Shown here piece by piece: positions 54,702 to 63,847 of a DNA stretch of 64,000 nt; the first letter of the stretch is position 1; the number at the start of each line of letters is the position of its first letter. A program made the translations under genes and the position numbers. The DNA comes from Parvularcula sp. LCG005 (GTDB lineage Bacteria; Pseudomonadota; Alphaproteobacteria; Caulobacterales; Parvularculaceae): NCBI RefSeq assembly GCF_032930845.1, contig NZ_CP136758.1, positions 3,020,879 to 3,084,878 on the forward strand, given 5' to 3'. The notes beneath the pieces are model-generated. The model saw only the letters and a program-made list of their open reading frames with translations. It made no database searches and was not told the DNA's origin.

Positions 54702-55472
54702 GTGTCGAAATTTCTTAGCATTAGTGCCGCGATTTGGTACATTCCCGTCCTTGTCGGGCAATGGATATTTGCGGCCTATATTATCCACACCTATGGCGGC
54801 AGCCTCCTGTCAAACGACCTGCTGGCGTGGAATGAACATCTCGCCAACGCCTATGTCCCTGGTAATCATTTGGGCAACGTTGTCGTTGGATCTCATCTCT
54901 TCCTTGGCCTGATTGCCCATCTAGGAGGACCACTTCAGTTGGTCCCTTCCGTGCGAAAACGTTTCCCGACATTTCACCATTGGAACGGTCGGATTTTTGT
55001 AGTTGCTGCGATTCTAGCCGTATTTGCAGGTCTCTACATGCTGTTCGTTAGAGATATCGGCGCGTGGGCAATGCGGCTGGGATTTCTGTTGCAGTCGCTA
55101 TTCATCCTGATCTTCGCCTATGCCACCCTGCAGAACGCCATCGCGCGACGGTTCGCCGTCCATCGGCGATGGGCGACGCGACTTTTCCTGGCGGCCAGCG
55201 CTGTCTGGTTCTTCCGGGTCTTTGTGATGGTATGGTTCGTTACTACCGGTGGCGTCGGTATTGATACCAATACGGGTTCCGGATGGTTTCTGGATGCCAT
55301 GGCAGCCCTGCAGTTCTTGCCGCTCGTGGGCTATGAGGTCTATTTGAGGGTCGAAGCATCGCGTCGAAACAGTGCTAAATTTGCAGCATCTCTCTTTCTC
55401 CTCGTCGCTGCGGTCGCAATGGCGGTGGGCGTCACGGTAGCCACGTTGGGAATGTGGTTCCCGAACCTGTAG
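54702..55472 (+). CDS. DUF2306 membrane protein
   Basis: 256 residues with about seven membrane helices. Family landmark HHWNGRIFVVAAILAVFAGL (histidines just before a helix), repeated by VHRRWATRLFLAASAVWFFR, reminiscent of cytochrome b-like membrane histidines. Start at GTG 54702, with GGAG six bases upstream, rather than the GTG at 54687. Function unknown. First gene of the insert between dnaK and dnaJ; AT content is visibly higher than in dnaK. Confidence 0.78.
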   Translation: MSKFLSISAAIWYIPVLVGQWIFAAYIIHTYGGSLLSNDLLAWNEHLANAYVPGNHLGNVVVGSHLFLGLIAHLGGPLQLVPSVRKRFPTFHHWNGRIFVVAAILAVFAGLYMLFVRDIGAWAMRLGFLLQSLFILIFAYATLQNAIARRFAVHRRWATRLFLAASAVWFFRVFVMVWFVTTGGVGIDTNTGSGWFLDAMAALQFLPLVGYEVYLRVEASRRNSAKFAASLFLLVAAVAMAVGVTVATLGMWFPNL

Positions 55473-55620
55473 GCTTTGCGACCTTTGGGCTGCGATAAGG
55501 CGAGAGTACTCACTATCCGCTCGAAGAGATTTACGCCTCATCCTCTTGGCGGTTTGGTTGCCATGCGCCGCCGGGATTTGAGAGCGCTTTGACGCCTTTC
55601 GCCAAAACCAAGTCAACAAA

Positions 55621-55646
55621 ATGCCTGGCTTCGGCGGGGCTTTTTT
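55621..55646 (+). terminator. Probable Rho-independent terminator
   Basis: Seven-bp stem with one G-G mismatch (55623-55629 with 55634-55640, loop TTCG) followed by six T, 150 bases after the DUF2306 gene. The surrounding stretch 55473-55778 has no other gene that I can support. Confidence 0.6.
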
Positions 55647-55778
55647 GTCTCCGTAGAAAGTAGTAGGCGACCCGCAAAAACAACCCACTAGGGTGGTTAA
55701 CCTAATAAAAATAATGACTTGTGTATTTTAGCTGTCCGGTGCTTTCTTGGTGAAAGTATTACAGTAGGGGGTTTCCCA

Positions 55779-56339
55779 ATAAAGTTCGGGTCTATCGTCG
55801 CTGCTGCTGCTGCATCTCTTGTCATGGGCGCCGCCAGCGCCGCCACGGCCACACTGGACGTAGCGTTCACCGCATCGGGTTTCACCGACTTTGTCGGAAC
55901 TGACACGTCACCGGTCGATTCCGTCAATGGCACATTCTCGGTCACCTATGAAGAATCGACCAGACCAGGTCTGCGGACAGTACTGGATTATTCTCTGTCC
56001 CTGATGATCGACGGTTATCTGTTCGATGAGACGAACACGACGCTGTTCACCTTTGGTTTTATTGGCGATGACTTTGTTGCGCGGTTTGGCGGTAATGTGA
56101 ACGGTACGACTACCTCTTCTCCGTTTACCAACGACATTCAGATCGATTTTCGCCAGGCCGGCGGTTCGGAGCTGTTTTTCCGGACATCCGGTCTGTTCGG
56201 CGCCTTCCGCTCAACGAACATCACGTTAGAGCTCGGTGGCCCTGCTGACGCGGTGCCTGTCCCTGCTGCTGCGCTCCTGTTCGCCCCTGCGCTCGGCGGC
56301 CTCGTGGTCGCCTGTCGTCGCAAGGCAGCAATAGCCTGA
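55779..56339 (+). CDS. PEP-CTERM/VPLPA-type exosortase substrate with apparent ATA start
   Basis: 186 residues. N-terminus (I/M)KFGSIVAAAAASLVMGAASA is a complete signal peptide; the passenger is a Ser/Thr/Phe-rich beta protein without known domain; the C-terminus VPVPAAALLFAPALGGLVVA followed by CRRKAAIA is an exosortase sorting signal of the VPxPAA type. A strong SD (AGGGGG, 55766-55771) stands seven bases before ATA 55779, exactly where an ATG would be expected; no ATG, GTG or TTG lies between it and the signal core. Use of ATA, or a recent loss of the start codon, must be assumed; an in-frame TTG at 55719 gives an odd 20-residue leader. Followed by its own terminator. Confidence 0.65.
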   Translation: MKFGSIVAAAAASLVMGAASAATATLDVAFTASGFTDFVGTDTSPVDSVNGTFSVTYEESTRPGLRTVLDYSLSLMIDGYLFDETNTTLFTFGFIGDDFVARFGGNVNGTTTSSPFTNDIQIDFRQAGGSELFFRTSGLFGAFRSTNITLELGGPADAVPVPAAALLFAPALGGLVVACRRKAAIA

Positions 56340-56358
56340 TCACCGACAGATCAACACC

Positions 56359-56387
56359 AAAGGCGCTCCTTCGGGAGCGCCTTTTTT
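56359..56387 (+). terminator. Rho-independent terminator of the exosortase-substrate gene
   Basis: Nine-bp perfect stem (56361-56369 with 56374-56382), TTCG tetraloop, then T-run, 20 bases after the stop. Confidence 0.92.
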
Positions 56388-56438
56388 GTTTGTAACCTGC
56401 TGGTCGGCTGACCCGAAGATCTGCCCATCGACGCCTTG

Positions 56439-56879
56439 ATGAGACATCTCACCGTGAAATCTGCGCTCCTTCTTGCCCTCCGGGCTTCCACCGGCCTGTT
56501 GCTTGTTATTTGGGGCAGCATGAAGCTGATGAACCCCGCGGCGGGACCCCATCTGTCCGAGCGCTATTATGGCGGCCTCCTGAGCGATGCTTCCATCCAG
56601 ACGGGTCTGGCCGTGGCAGAGGTCGGCCTGGGTGTGCTCGTCATCCTCGGGGCATTGCGGTTCATCGTCTATCCGCTTCAGGCCCTGGCTCTCGGGTGCG
56701 GCGCGATCGCGATCTGGCGACACCTCGCTGATCCACTTGGCCTCTATCTGTGGACAGGGGAGGCGGAGCCGACACTGCTGTTCTTCCCTTCCACTACCGT
56801 GTTCGTCGCGTCCCTGATCATGCTGGCCTTCCGGCGTGAGGACCGTCTGTCGCTCGATCGCCTTCTCCACCAAGGGTGA
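56439..56879 (+). CDS. Small membrane protein, DoxX-like
   Basis: 146 residues with four hydrophobic segments (LRASTGLLLVIWGSMKLMNP, LAVAEVGLGVLVILGALRFI, YPLQALALGCGAIAIWRHL, LFFPSTTVFVASLIMLAF). The size and the pattern fit the DoxX/SURF4 group, but the sequence is not a sure match. Starts at ATG 56439. Function unknown. Confidence 0.6.
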   Translation: MRHLTVKSALLLALRASTGLLLVIWGSMKLMNPAAGPHLSERYYGGLLSDASIQTGLAVAEVGLGVLVILGALRFIVYPLQALALGCGAIAIWRHLADPLGLYLWTGEAEPTLLFFPSTTVFVASLIMLAFRREDRLSLDRLLHQG

Positions 56880-56983
56880 TGTCCGCCGTCATTCTGACGG
56901 GACAAACCGCCGAAGAAAAAATGCTCGTTTCGGTAACAGAACGAGGATAGCGCCTCCTTGACCGCTCGTGCGCCTCTGCCAAT

Positions 56984-57601
56984 ATGAAAATCATGGGAGA
57001 GCGGAACTTCAATAAGGACGAAGATCTCGGAACCGGCGCCGAATGGTCGTCGGCCGATGAGTTTTTTCGGTTTGAGGCGGAACGGCTCAATGCGCAGAGC
57101 ACCAAGCCGCTGACCCAATTCATTAAATATCGGCCTTTCGACCAATCGGCGAGGCAGGCGCCTTATGTGCCCGAGACAAAGTGGATCCCGGTTCGCCAGG
57201 ACGTGGTACCCACTCCGGCCCGCCGCGGTTTAATGCCAGCCCGATGGCCGCGTTGTCCTTCCTGCGGCGGAACCATCTCGCCCGACGAATTCACTGAAGT
57301 GTATCTTTACACAGGTCTGTGGCGAAAGACGCGACGTCAGTACAATCGTCGAGCCTCGACTCCCGTGAATTGCCCGCATTGCAAGGTGTTGCTCGCCTAC
57401 CGCGCTCGATTCGAGAATTTCGAATTCGCGCTGCCTCTTTTGATCGCGGTCGCCGCAGCGTTTCTTGCTGATGTCATAATGGGGTTGCCGTCCTGGCCCG
57501 AGGGGTGGCCACACGGGGCGGAAACCATCGTGATCCTGTCGGCGAGCGTGTTCGGGGTGACCGACCGCCTTCAGCGGCGGCTGACGGTCATTCGCCGTTG
57601 A
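56984..57601 (+). CDS. Zinc-ribbon membrane protein of unknown function
   Basis: 205 residues. N-terminal 85 polar residues, then a zinc ribbon built from CPSCGG (about 91-96) and CPHC (about 129-132), and two C-terminal hydrophobic segments (FALPLLIAVAAAFLADVIMG; ETIVILSASVFGVTDRL). Basic C-terminus. No family recognised. An ATG at 56993 is an alternative start. Likely a cytosolic ribbon tethered to the membrane. Confidence 0.6.
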   Translation: MKIMGERNFNKDEDLGTGAEWSSADEFFRFEAERLNAQSTKPLTQFIKYRPFDQSARQAPYVPETKWIPVRQDVVPTPARRGLMPARWPRCPSCGGTISPDEFTEVYLYTGLWRKTRRQYNRRASTPVNCPHCKVLLAYRARFENFEFALPLLIAVAAAFLADVIMGLPSWPEGWPHGAETIVILSASVFGVTDRLQRRLTVIRR

Positions 57602-57720
57602 AATAACTGCATCCCCGCCCCCGGTTCCCTTTCGTCCAAGAAGCCGTTAATGGGATCGACTTTGACCCCGCAAAGGCGCGCGGGCGTCTTGCGAATTGCC
57701 GCTCTCCCACCCACCTACCG

Positions 57721-57737
57721 GTGTTGAGAGACAACAC
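57721..57737. repeat. Inverted repeat before dnaJ
   Basis: GTGTTG-agaga-CAACAC, a perfect six-bp dyad 25 bases before the dnaJ ATG. Could be an operator or a leader hairpin; it does not resemble CIRCE. Confidence 0.35.
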
Positions 57738-57761
57738 TGACAGTTGGACTGAAGTTTTTGC

Positions 57762-58916
57762 ATGGCACAGGACTATTACTCACTTCTGGGCGTTGAGCGC
57801 AGTGCCGACGGGGCCGCGATCAAGTCCGCTTTTCGTAAGCAGGCAATGAAATACCATCCCGACCGCAATCCGGGGGATGCCGCTGCCGAGGCGAAATTCA
57901 AGGAAATGAATGAAGCCTATGAGGTGCTCTCGGATGAGCAGAAGCGGGCCGCCTATGACCGCTTTGGTCACGCCGCCTTTGAACAGGGTGGTATGAACGG
58001 CGCCGGTCGCGGTGGACCGGGCGGCTTCTCATCGGGTGCGTTCTCGGATGTGTTCGAGGATATCTTTGGCGAGTTCATGGGCGGCGGTCGGGGCCGCGCC
58101 CGCCAGCAGTCTGGCCGCGGGGCTGACCTGAAATATGAAATGGAAATCTCGCTGCGCGACGCTTTTGATGGCGTGAAGCAGGACATCACCGTGCCGTCCT
58201 CTGAAGCGTGTGAGACATGCGTGGGGTCTGGCGCGAAGCCGGGGACGAAGCCGAGCACCTGCTCAACCTGTGGCGGCGCAGGCCGCGTACGCATGCAGCA
58301 GGGCTTCTTCACGGTCGAGCGGGTGTGTCCCGCCTGTCAGGGCAATGGTGAGGTGATCACCGAACCCTGCGATGATTGCGGTGGCCAGGGGCGGATCCGC
58401 ACCGATCGCACCTTGCAGGTGGAAATTCCCGGCGGGGTCGAGGATGGGACGCGCATCCGCCTGACCGGACAGGGGGAGGCGGGTGTGCGTGGCGCCCCGT
58501 TTGGTGATCTGTATCTTTTCGTTCGCGTGGCCGATCACGAACTTTTCGAGCGGGACGGGCCTGACCTTTACTGCGACGTGCATGTGCCCATGGCGACAGC
58601 CGCCTTGGGCGGTGAGGTCGAGGCGCCGACGATTGACGGCGGCCGAGTGAAAATCAAGGTGCCCGAAGGCGCCCAGACCGGCCGGAAGTTCCGCCTGCGC
58701 GGGCAGGGCATGTCCCAGCTGCGCCGCAAGACGCGGGGCGACATGTTCGTTGACCTGAAGGTTGAGACACCGACCAACCTGACGCCGCGGCAGAAGGAGC
58801 TGCTGAAGGAATTCTGTGCCGAGGGGGCGGGCAATGACTGTCCCCAGTCGAATAATTTCTTCCACAAGGCCAAGGACTTTTGGGACAATATCCGCGATGC
58901 GGGAGCGAATAATTGA
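57762..58916 (+). CDS. dnaJ: Chaperone DnaJ (Hsp40)
   Basis: 384 residues, type I J-protein. J domain with HPD ([10 protein letters not shown]), Gly/Phe region (about 75-125), four CxxCxGxG zinc motifs ([32 protein letters not shown]) and C-terminal substrate domains. The last bases overlap dapB. Works with DnaK and GrpE. Confidence 0.98.
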   Translation: MAQDYYSLLGVERSADGAAIKSAFRKQAMKYHPDRNPGDAAAEAKFKEMNEAYEVLSDEQKRAAYDRFGHAAFEQGGMNGAGRGGPGGFSSGAFSDVFEDIFGEFMGGGRGRARQQSGRGADLKYEMEISLRDAFDGVKQDITVPSSEACETCVGSGAKPGTKPSTCSTCGGAGRVRMQQGFFTVERVCPACQGNGEVITEPCDDCGGQGRIRTDRTLQVEIPGGVEDGTRIRLTGQGEAGVRGAPFGDLYLFVRVADHELFERDGPDLYCDVHVPMATAALGGEVEAPTIDGGRVKIKVPEGAQTGRKFRLRGQGMSQLRRKTRGDMFVDLKVETPTNLTPRQKELLKEFCAEGAGNDCPQSNNFFHKAKDFWDNIRDAGANN

Positions 58917-59680
58917 CCCGGATTCTCGTATCCGGGCCGTCGGGCCGTATGGGGCAACAGGTCTATCGGGCTGTTGAACTTGATGAGGACAGTGTCTTCT
59001 CCGGCTTTCTTTGCGATCCATCGACGCCGACGGGTGGACCCGTGTTTCCCGACGTCAATCAGGCGCCGCCGGCCGATGTGCTGATCGACTTCACCCTGCC
59101 CAAGGCGGCGGCGCAATTTGCGACCGCCTGTTCGGCCAAGGGCGTGGCCCTCGTCACGGGCACGACCGGGCTTGATGCTGATCAGCAGGCGACGGTGGAG
59201 CGCGCGGCGAAGTATATCCCCATCGTGCAGGCCGGTAATTTCTCGCTCGGCGTCAACGTGCTGACCGCATTGGTCGAGCAGGCCGCGGGGCTGCTCAAAG
59301 ATTTTGATATCGAAATTACCGAGGCTCACCATCGATTTAAGGTCGATGCCCCGTCGGGGACGGCGCTGATGCTGGGTCATGCGGCGGCGGCAGGCCGTGA
59401 TGTCGAGCTCGACGCAGCGGCGGTCTACGCCCGTGAAGGCCAGACCGGTGCACGGCAGGAAGGCCAGATCGGCTTCTCAGTCATCCGCGGCGGCGGCATC
59501 ATCGGTGACCACGATGTGTCACTGATTAGCGAAACAGAGCAGGTGACCCTCTCGCACCGAGCGCTGGACCGGTCGCTCTTCGCCAAGGGCGCGCTCGTCG
59601 CCGCCAAATGGGCCAAGGGGCGTGCGCCCGGCCTTTATTCGATGCGCGATGTTCTCGGCATGGGACAAGCCGCCGACTAG
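58913..59680 (+). CDS. dapB: 4-hydroxy-tetrahydrodipicolinate reductase
   Basis: Lysine/diaminopimelate pathway enzyme. 255 residues with the NAD(P) site [14 protein letters not shown], the loop [11 protein letters not shown], and the catalytic/substrate motif [19 protein letters not shown]. Begins with TTG in a four-base overlap with the dnaJ stop (TTGA); dnaJ-dapB adjacency is common in Alphaproteobacteria. Confidence 0.96.
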   Translation: MTRILVSGPSGRMGQQVYRAVELDEDSVFSGFLCDPSTPTGGPVFPDVNQAPPADVLIDFTLPKAAAQFATACSAKGVALVTGTTGLDADQQATVERAAKYIPIVQAGNFSLGVNVLTALVEQAAGLLKDFDIEITEAHHRFKVDAPSGTALMLGHAAAAGRDVELDAAAVYAREGQTGARQEGQIGFSVIRGGGIIGDHDVSLISETEQVTLSHRALDRSLFAKGALVAAKWAKGRAPGLYSMRDVLGMGQAAD

Positions 59681-59736
59681 CGCTGAATGGCGGATCCGCT
59701 AAGCTGTCCCCTGATATTGCGCGATGAGGGACGTCG

Positions 59737-61386
59737 ATGATCAAACCTGTATTTTCTCTACTGGTACTGCTGGCAGCATGTAGCAGTGAAACCACGGTGA
59801 CCGCGTCCCTGGGCAGCGATAAGCCGCCCGCCGCTGTTCCTGCCGCGCCCGCAATGACGGCCGGTGACCTTGCAGAGAAATATCGTGCCGGCGACCTGAC
59901 CGTAGAAGAGGCTGTGCAGGCCTATCTCGACCGGATTGCTGCGCTCGATGATCAGGGCCCGGCACTTCAGGCGGTACTGACGCTCAACCCCAATGCTCTT
60001 GAAGACGCCCGTGCGGTTGATGCCGAGGCGGCGGAGACCGGGTGGCGCGGACCACTTCACGGCGTCCCTGTTCTGATCAAGGACAATGTCGAAACGCTCG
60101 ACATGCCCACGACGGCAGGGTCACGCGCATTGAGCGACAACATGACTGAACGCGATGCGCCGATTGTGGCGCGCCTGCGGGCTGAAGGCGCCATCATCCT
60201 TGGCAAGACGAATTTGAGCGAATGGGCCAATTTCCGGTCGGAAGACTCGATCAGTGGCTGGAGCGGCCTCGGCGGACAGACCCGCAATCCGTACAGCCTT
60301 GACCGGTCGCCTTGCGGCTCGTCATCGGGCTCCGGTGCCGCCGCCGCCGCCATGCTGGCGCCCCTGACAATCGGTACAGAGACAAATGGATCAATCATCT
60401 GTCCATCGACCATGAACGGCATCGTCGGGTTTAAACCAACCGTTGGCCTTCTGCCGCGGACGCACATTGTGCCGATTTCTTCCACTCAGGACACGGCCGG
60501 CCCGATGACACGTTCTGTCCGTGATGCTGCGATCATGCTGACCGCCATGGCGGGCACGGATGAAGTGGACACCGCCTCGGCCGATTCGGACAGCAATAAA
60601 ACCGACTATGCCGCAGCCCTGACCGATGATCTGACGGGTGTGCGGATCGGCGTCATGCGCTTTGCCACCGGCGATGTGCCGGAGGTATCCGCAGCGTTTG
60701 ACGAAGCCCTCTCCGTGCTTGAGGAAGCGGGCGCTGTACTCGTCGATGTGGAGAAAAAAGACACGCCGGATGATCTGGGCGCGAATGAATATCTGGTGCT
60801 GAAGGCTGAGTTCAAGGCGACGCTCAATGACTACCTCGCCAATGCCGCGCCGGGTGTCGAAAGCCGTTCGCTGGCAGATCTGATCGCCTTCAACGACGCG
60901 GATGAGCGCGAGCTGGTTCTGTTCGACCAGTCGATCTTCACCCAGTCTGAGGAGCTGCCCGGTCTTGAGGATGAAACCTATCAGACGGCGCTTGCGTCGA
61001 TCCTGAAAGCAACGCGTGAGGACGGTATCGACGACATGCTGACATCGAATGATGTCGACGTCCTTGTCGCGCCGACGCTGCCGGCGGCCTTCCTGATCGA
61101 TGCTGTCTATGGCGACAATTACGACAATAAGGGTGTGGGCCTCGGCTGGATGGCGGCGATTGCCGGTTATCCACATATCACCGTGCCGATGGGGTCGCAC
61201 CGGGGATTGCCCGTCGGGCTCAGCGTGATGGCTGGAAAATGGCAGGACACAGACGTTCTAAATGTCGGATACAATTACGAGCAGCGCAGCGAAAAGATCA
61301 TGACACCGACATTCGCCCGCGGCCCGATGGATGTTGAGGCGACATCGGCGGCGGTGACAACCTGGCAGGATACAGATGGGCAATAA
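59737..61386 (+). CDS. Amidase-signature lipoprotein
   Basis: 549 residues with lipobox LLAAC (Cys15) and an Ala/Pro linker. Amidase signature family: catalytic Lys in GVPVLIKDN, cis-Ser in the glycine-serine loop (SPCGSSSGSGAAAAAML) and the nucleophile Ser in GTETNGSIICPST. The GGSSGG loop is changed to CGSSSGSG, as in the secreted peptide-amidase branch. An envelope-anchored amide hydrolase; substrate unknown. The next gene starts 11 bases inside its 3' end. Confidence 0.88.
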   Translation: MIKPVFSLLVLLAACSSETTVTASLGSDKPPAAVPAAPAMTAGDLAEKYRAGDLTVEEAVQAYLDRIAALDDQGPALQAVLTLNPNALEDARAVDAEAAETGWRGPLHGVPVLIKDNVETLDMPTTAGSRALSDNMTERDAPIVARLRAEGAIILGKTNLSEWANFRSEDSISGWSGLGGQTRNPYSLDRSPCGSSSGSGAAAAAMLAPLTIGTETNGSIICPSTMNGIVGFKPTVGLLPRTHIVPISSTQDTAGPMTRSVRDAAIMLTAMAGTDEVDTASADSDSNKTDYAAALTDDLTGVRIGVMRFATGDVPEVSAAFDEALSVLEEAGAVLVDVEKKDTPDDLGANEYLVLKAEFKATLNDYLANAAPGVESRSLADLIAFNDADERELVLFDQSIFTQSEELPGLEDETYQTALASILKATREDGIDDMLTSNDVDVLVAPTLPAAFLIDAVYGDNYDNKGVGLGWMAAIAGYPHITVPMGSHRGLPVGLSVMAGKWQDTDVLNVGYNYEQRSEKIMTPTFARGPMDVEATSAAVTTWQDTDGQ

Positions 61387-61903
61387 TTACGGCCTCATCG
61401 CTGTCGGCGTTCTCGCGCTTTTCCTCATCGTCATGGGTTTTCGGGCGACGGATGATGAGGGGCGTTTCACGGTCGGCGCGACGTCGGGCATTGATGCGCC
61501 CAAGGTGGTGCGGACGACCGGCGGGACGGAAGAGATCCTGATCCGACGCTCCATGAACGGCTCGTTCCTGACCGAAGCGCGATTTGACGGCACACGGATC
61601 AATGTTCTGGTCGACACCGGTGCGACGACGACTGTCCTGCGCGAGAGCGACGCAAACCGCGTCGGGATCAGGCCCGGCCGATGGGCGTTCACCCATTCGG
61701 TGTCCACGGCCAATGGCACTATCATGGCAGCGCGCGATACCGTGCGGGATGTGGAAATCGGCTACGCCTATTTTGGCGATGTTGGCATCATGATCCTGCC
61801 GGACGACAAGCTGGATATCAGTCTGCTCGGCATGAATGTCATTTCTCAATTCGACCGTGTAGAAATGACCGCCGAGGGGCTACGCCTGACGCTTGACCGG
61901 TGA
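61376..61903 (+). CDS. Retropepsin-like aspartic protease (TIGR02281 type)
   Basis: 175 residues. One N-terminal membrane helix (YGLIAVGVLALFLIVMGF), then a single-domain aspartic protease with active-site Asp80 in VLVDTGATTTVL and the second hallmark ISLLGMNVISQFDRVEM. It would act as a homodimer at the periplasmic face of the inner membrane. The gene overlaps the amidase stop by 11 bases and the convergent UbiH-like gene by 24 bases. Confidence 0.9.
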   Translation: MGNNYGLIAVGVLALFLIVMGFRATDDEGRFTVGATSGIDAPKVVRTTGGTEEILIRRSMNGSFLTEARFDGTRINVLVDTGATTTVLRESDANRVGIRPGRWAFTHSVSTANGTIMAARDTVRDVEIGYAYFGDVGIMILPDDKLDISLLGMNVISQFDRVEMTAEGLRLTLDR

Positions 61904-63166
61904 CGCTTCACCTTCGCGCAAGGGCTGCATCAGACGCGGCAGGTCACCAAGGTCAGCGCCGGCATGGCGCATGAAGGCGCGGCGGGCCGGGTCGATCGCG
62001 TTGACGATGCCCAGGCCGAAACTGCGAGCCATGCGCACGGGCGCCAGATCGTTTGAGAACAGATGGTTCATGGCGTCGGTGCCGAGCGACATGGTGCCAG
62101 CATCAAAGCCGCGCCACCGCGCGTATTTCTCCAGCATCGTACCGTGCCCGACATCGAGGCCCGCGCCGGCGGTCTCTGCCACGACATCGGCCATCGCGGC
62201 GATATCCTTGACGCCCAGATTGAACCCCTGGCCCGCGATCGGATGAATGGAGTGGGCGGCATCCCCCGCCAACGCGAAACGGTCTCCGACAGGATGGGGC
62301 GCAAAGATCAGACTAAGGGGATAGATCGCCCGGTCCGACACCAGCCTGATATCGCCCAGATGGTCGCCGATGCGTTGCCTCGCGGCGGCCAGAACCTGAC
62401 TCTCATCAAGCGCCATGAAGGCGTCGGCTGTCGCCGCGTCTTCGGTCCAGACGATAGAGGATCGGTTGCCCTGCATGGGCAGAATGGCAAACGGTCCGGA
62501 AGGATAGAACATCTCATGGGCGACGCCGCCATGGGGCAGGTCGTGCTTCACGTTGAAGATGATTGCCTTTTGATCATAGGGCCGCCGTATTGTTCTGATG
62601 CCAAAACGATCACGGAGGCGTGAGAACTTTCCGTCACAGGCGATCAGCAATTGCGCCGCCACCGTGTCACCCTCGCTGAGCGTGAGGATCGTACGACCGG
62701 TGGTGGGTTCAACGCTGCTGACGCCCTGACCGAAAATGGTGGTGATCCGCTCATTGGCTTCGACCCGCTCAGCAAACAGCGTGTTCATGGCCGCATTCTC
62801 AACAATGTGACCCAGGGGGGAGCCATCTTTGCCCGGTGTCAGCAGTGTCGATGGAAAATGCAGGTGATGGCCCGCGCGTCGTCCGGGCCGAAAGCGGTCG
62901 GCGGGTGCACCATTCGTGACTACGATATCGGTGATTTCCCCAGCGTCGGCCGCGAGCGGTTCCCACAGGTCCAGACGCTGGAACAGGCGGACACTCGCAA
63001 AGGCGAGGGCGGTTGTTCGGCCGTCACGGATGCTGCCATTTTGGGGGGCCGGATCGATCAGAATGACATCCTGCCCGGTATGTGCCAGCGCCAGGGCCAT
63101 CAACCGGCCGGTCAGACCGGCCCCTGCAATCGCGATATCAGCTTTGTGTTCCATGCCTTCCGACAT
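61880..63166 (-). CDS. UbiH/UbiF-family FAD monooxygenase
   Basis: About 428 residues; aromatic-ring hydroxylase of ubiquinone synthesis type. FAD-binding ADIAIAGAGLTGRLMALALA, central DGKFSRLRDRFGI (DG motif) and the second FAD motif RFALAGDAAHSIHPIAGQGF followed by NLGVKD. It could hydroxylate C4, C5 or C6 of the quinone ring; the position cannot be assigned. Start among ATG 63166, ATG 63154 or GTG 63175 is uncertain. Confidence 0.88.
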   Translation of the reverse strand: MSEGMEHKADIAIAGAGLTGRLMALALAHTGQDVILIDPAPQNGSIRDGRTTALAFASVRLFQRLDLWEPLAADAGEITDIVVTNGAPADRFRPGRRAGHHLHFPSTLLTPGKDGSPLGHIVENAAMNTLFAERVEANERITTIFGQGVSSVEPTTGRTILTLSEGDTVAAQLLIACDGKFSRLRDRFGIRTIRRPYDQKAIIFNVKHDLPHGGVAHEMFYPSGPFAILPMQGNRSSIVWTEDAATADAFMALDESQVLAAARQRIGDHLGDIRLVSDRAIYPLSLIFAPHPVGDRFALAGDAAHSIHPIAGQGFNLGVKDIAAMADVVAETAGAGLDVGHGTMLEKYARWRGFDAGTMSLGTDAMNHLFSNDLAPVRMARSFGLGIVNAIDPARRAFMRHAGADLGDLPRLMQPLREGEASPVKRQA

Positions 63167-63186
63167 AGGCCGCACTTGGCGCCTTG

Positions 63187-63798
63187 TCAGGTCCCATCTG
63201 GTCGCGGGGCAAGGCGGATGACCGTCTTGACCATCAGGCGAAAGAGCGCCGCGCGACGCGCCATGGCCCCATCGGCAAAATCGCGCCCCAGTACCTGATG
63301 CCCCACATAAACCGCATACTCGATCTCCGCGAGTTCCCGGGCCTGAACGGCATCGGTCTTGCCGGCATAGAGACTGGCGATCGTGTCGATCCGTGCCGCA
63401 TCAGTTTCAGCAATAGCGTCCTGGGCGGCGGTATTGATATGGGCCAGACGCCGCATACCGGTCTCAAGGGCCGGATCGGTACGGGCAGACAGATAGTCCA
63501 GCAGGACAATGGACTCCCGGCGGTTCTGAACCGCCGATAGCGCGGCGGCAACGCTTGCGCGGTGGCTTGCGCGCCAGCGCTCGAGAAGGGCGTCGATAAA
63601 CGCCTGCTGATCGTGGAAATGATGGTAGAAGGACCCCTTGCTGCGTCCCGCGACCTCGCAAAGCCGTTCGATCTTGAGGCTGTCCGGGCCAGACGCCGCC
63701 AGCGATGTCAGGCCCAGATCAACCCAGTGCTCACGTCGCCATCGGGCCGGGGGCAGCGGGGGGGCGATCTGATTTTCACAAGGGGCGGTGATGCTCAT
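63187..63798 (-). CDS. TetR-family transcriptional regulator
   Basis: 203 residues from ATG 63798. The N-terminal HTH has LKIERLCEVAGRSKGSFYHH followed by FHDQQAFIDALLERW, typical of TetR; the rest is a helical ligand domain. A longer frame begins at ATG 63834, but this start codon lies inside a near-perfect palindrome (63832-63847) that looks like the repressor's own operator, so I prefer 63798. Its stop is 21 bases before the ubiH-like gene start, so both are probably in one transcript and the regulator could control it. Confidence 0.88.
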   Translation of the reverse strand: MSITAPCENQIAPPLPPARWRREHWVDLGLTSLAASGPDSLKIERLCEVAGRSKGSFYHHFHDQQAFIDALLERWRASHRASVAAALSAVQNRRESIVLLDYLSARTDPALETGMRRLAHINTAAQDAIAETDAARIDTIASLYAGKTDAVQARELAEIEYAVYVGHQVLGRDFADGAMARRAALFRLMVKTVIRLAPRPDGT

Positions 63799-63831
63799 TT
63801 TCGGGTCCGGAACGAACGGCAGACTGCCGAC

Positions 63832-63847
63832 CATACGGTACGGTATG
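63832..63847. promoter_or_regulatory. TetR-type operator palindrome
   Basis: CATACGGTACGGTATG, 14 of 16 positions symmetric around GTAC, 34 bases before the tetR start. Size and symmetry fit a TetR dimer site. The remaining bases to 64000 hold no gene that I can support. Confidence 0.6.
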
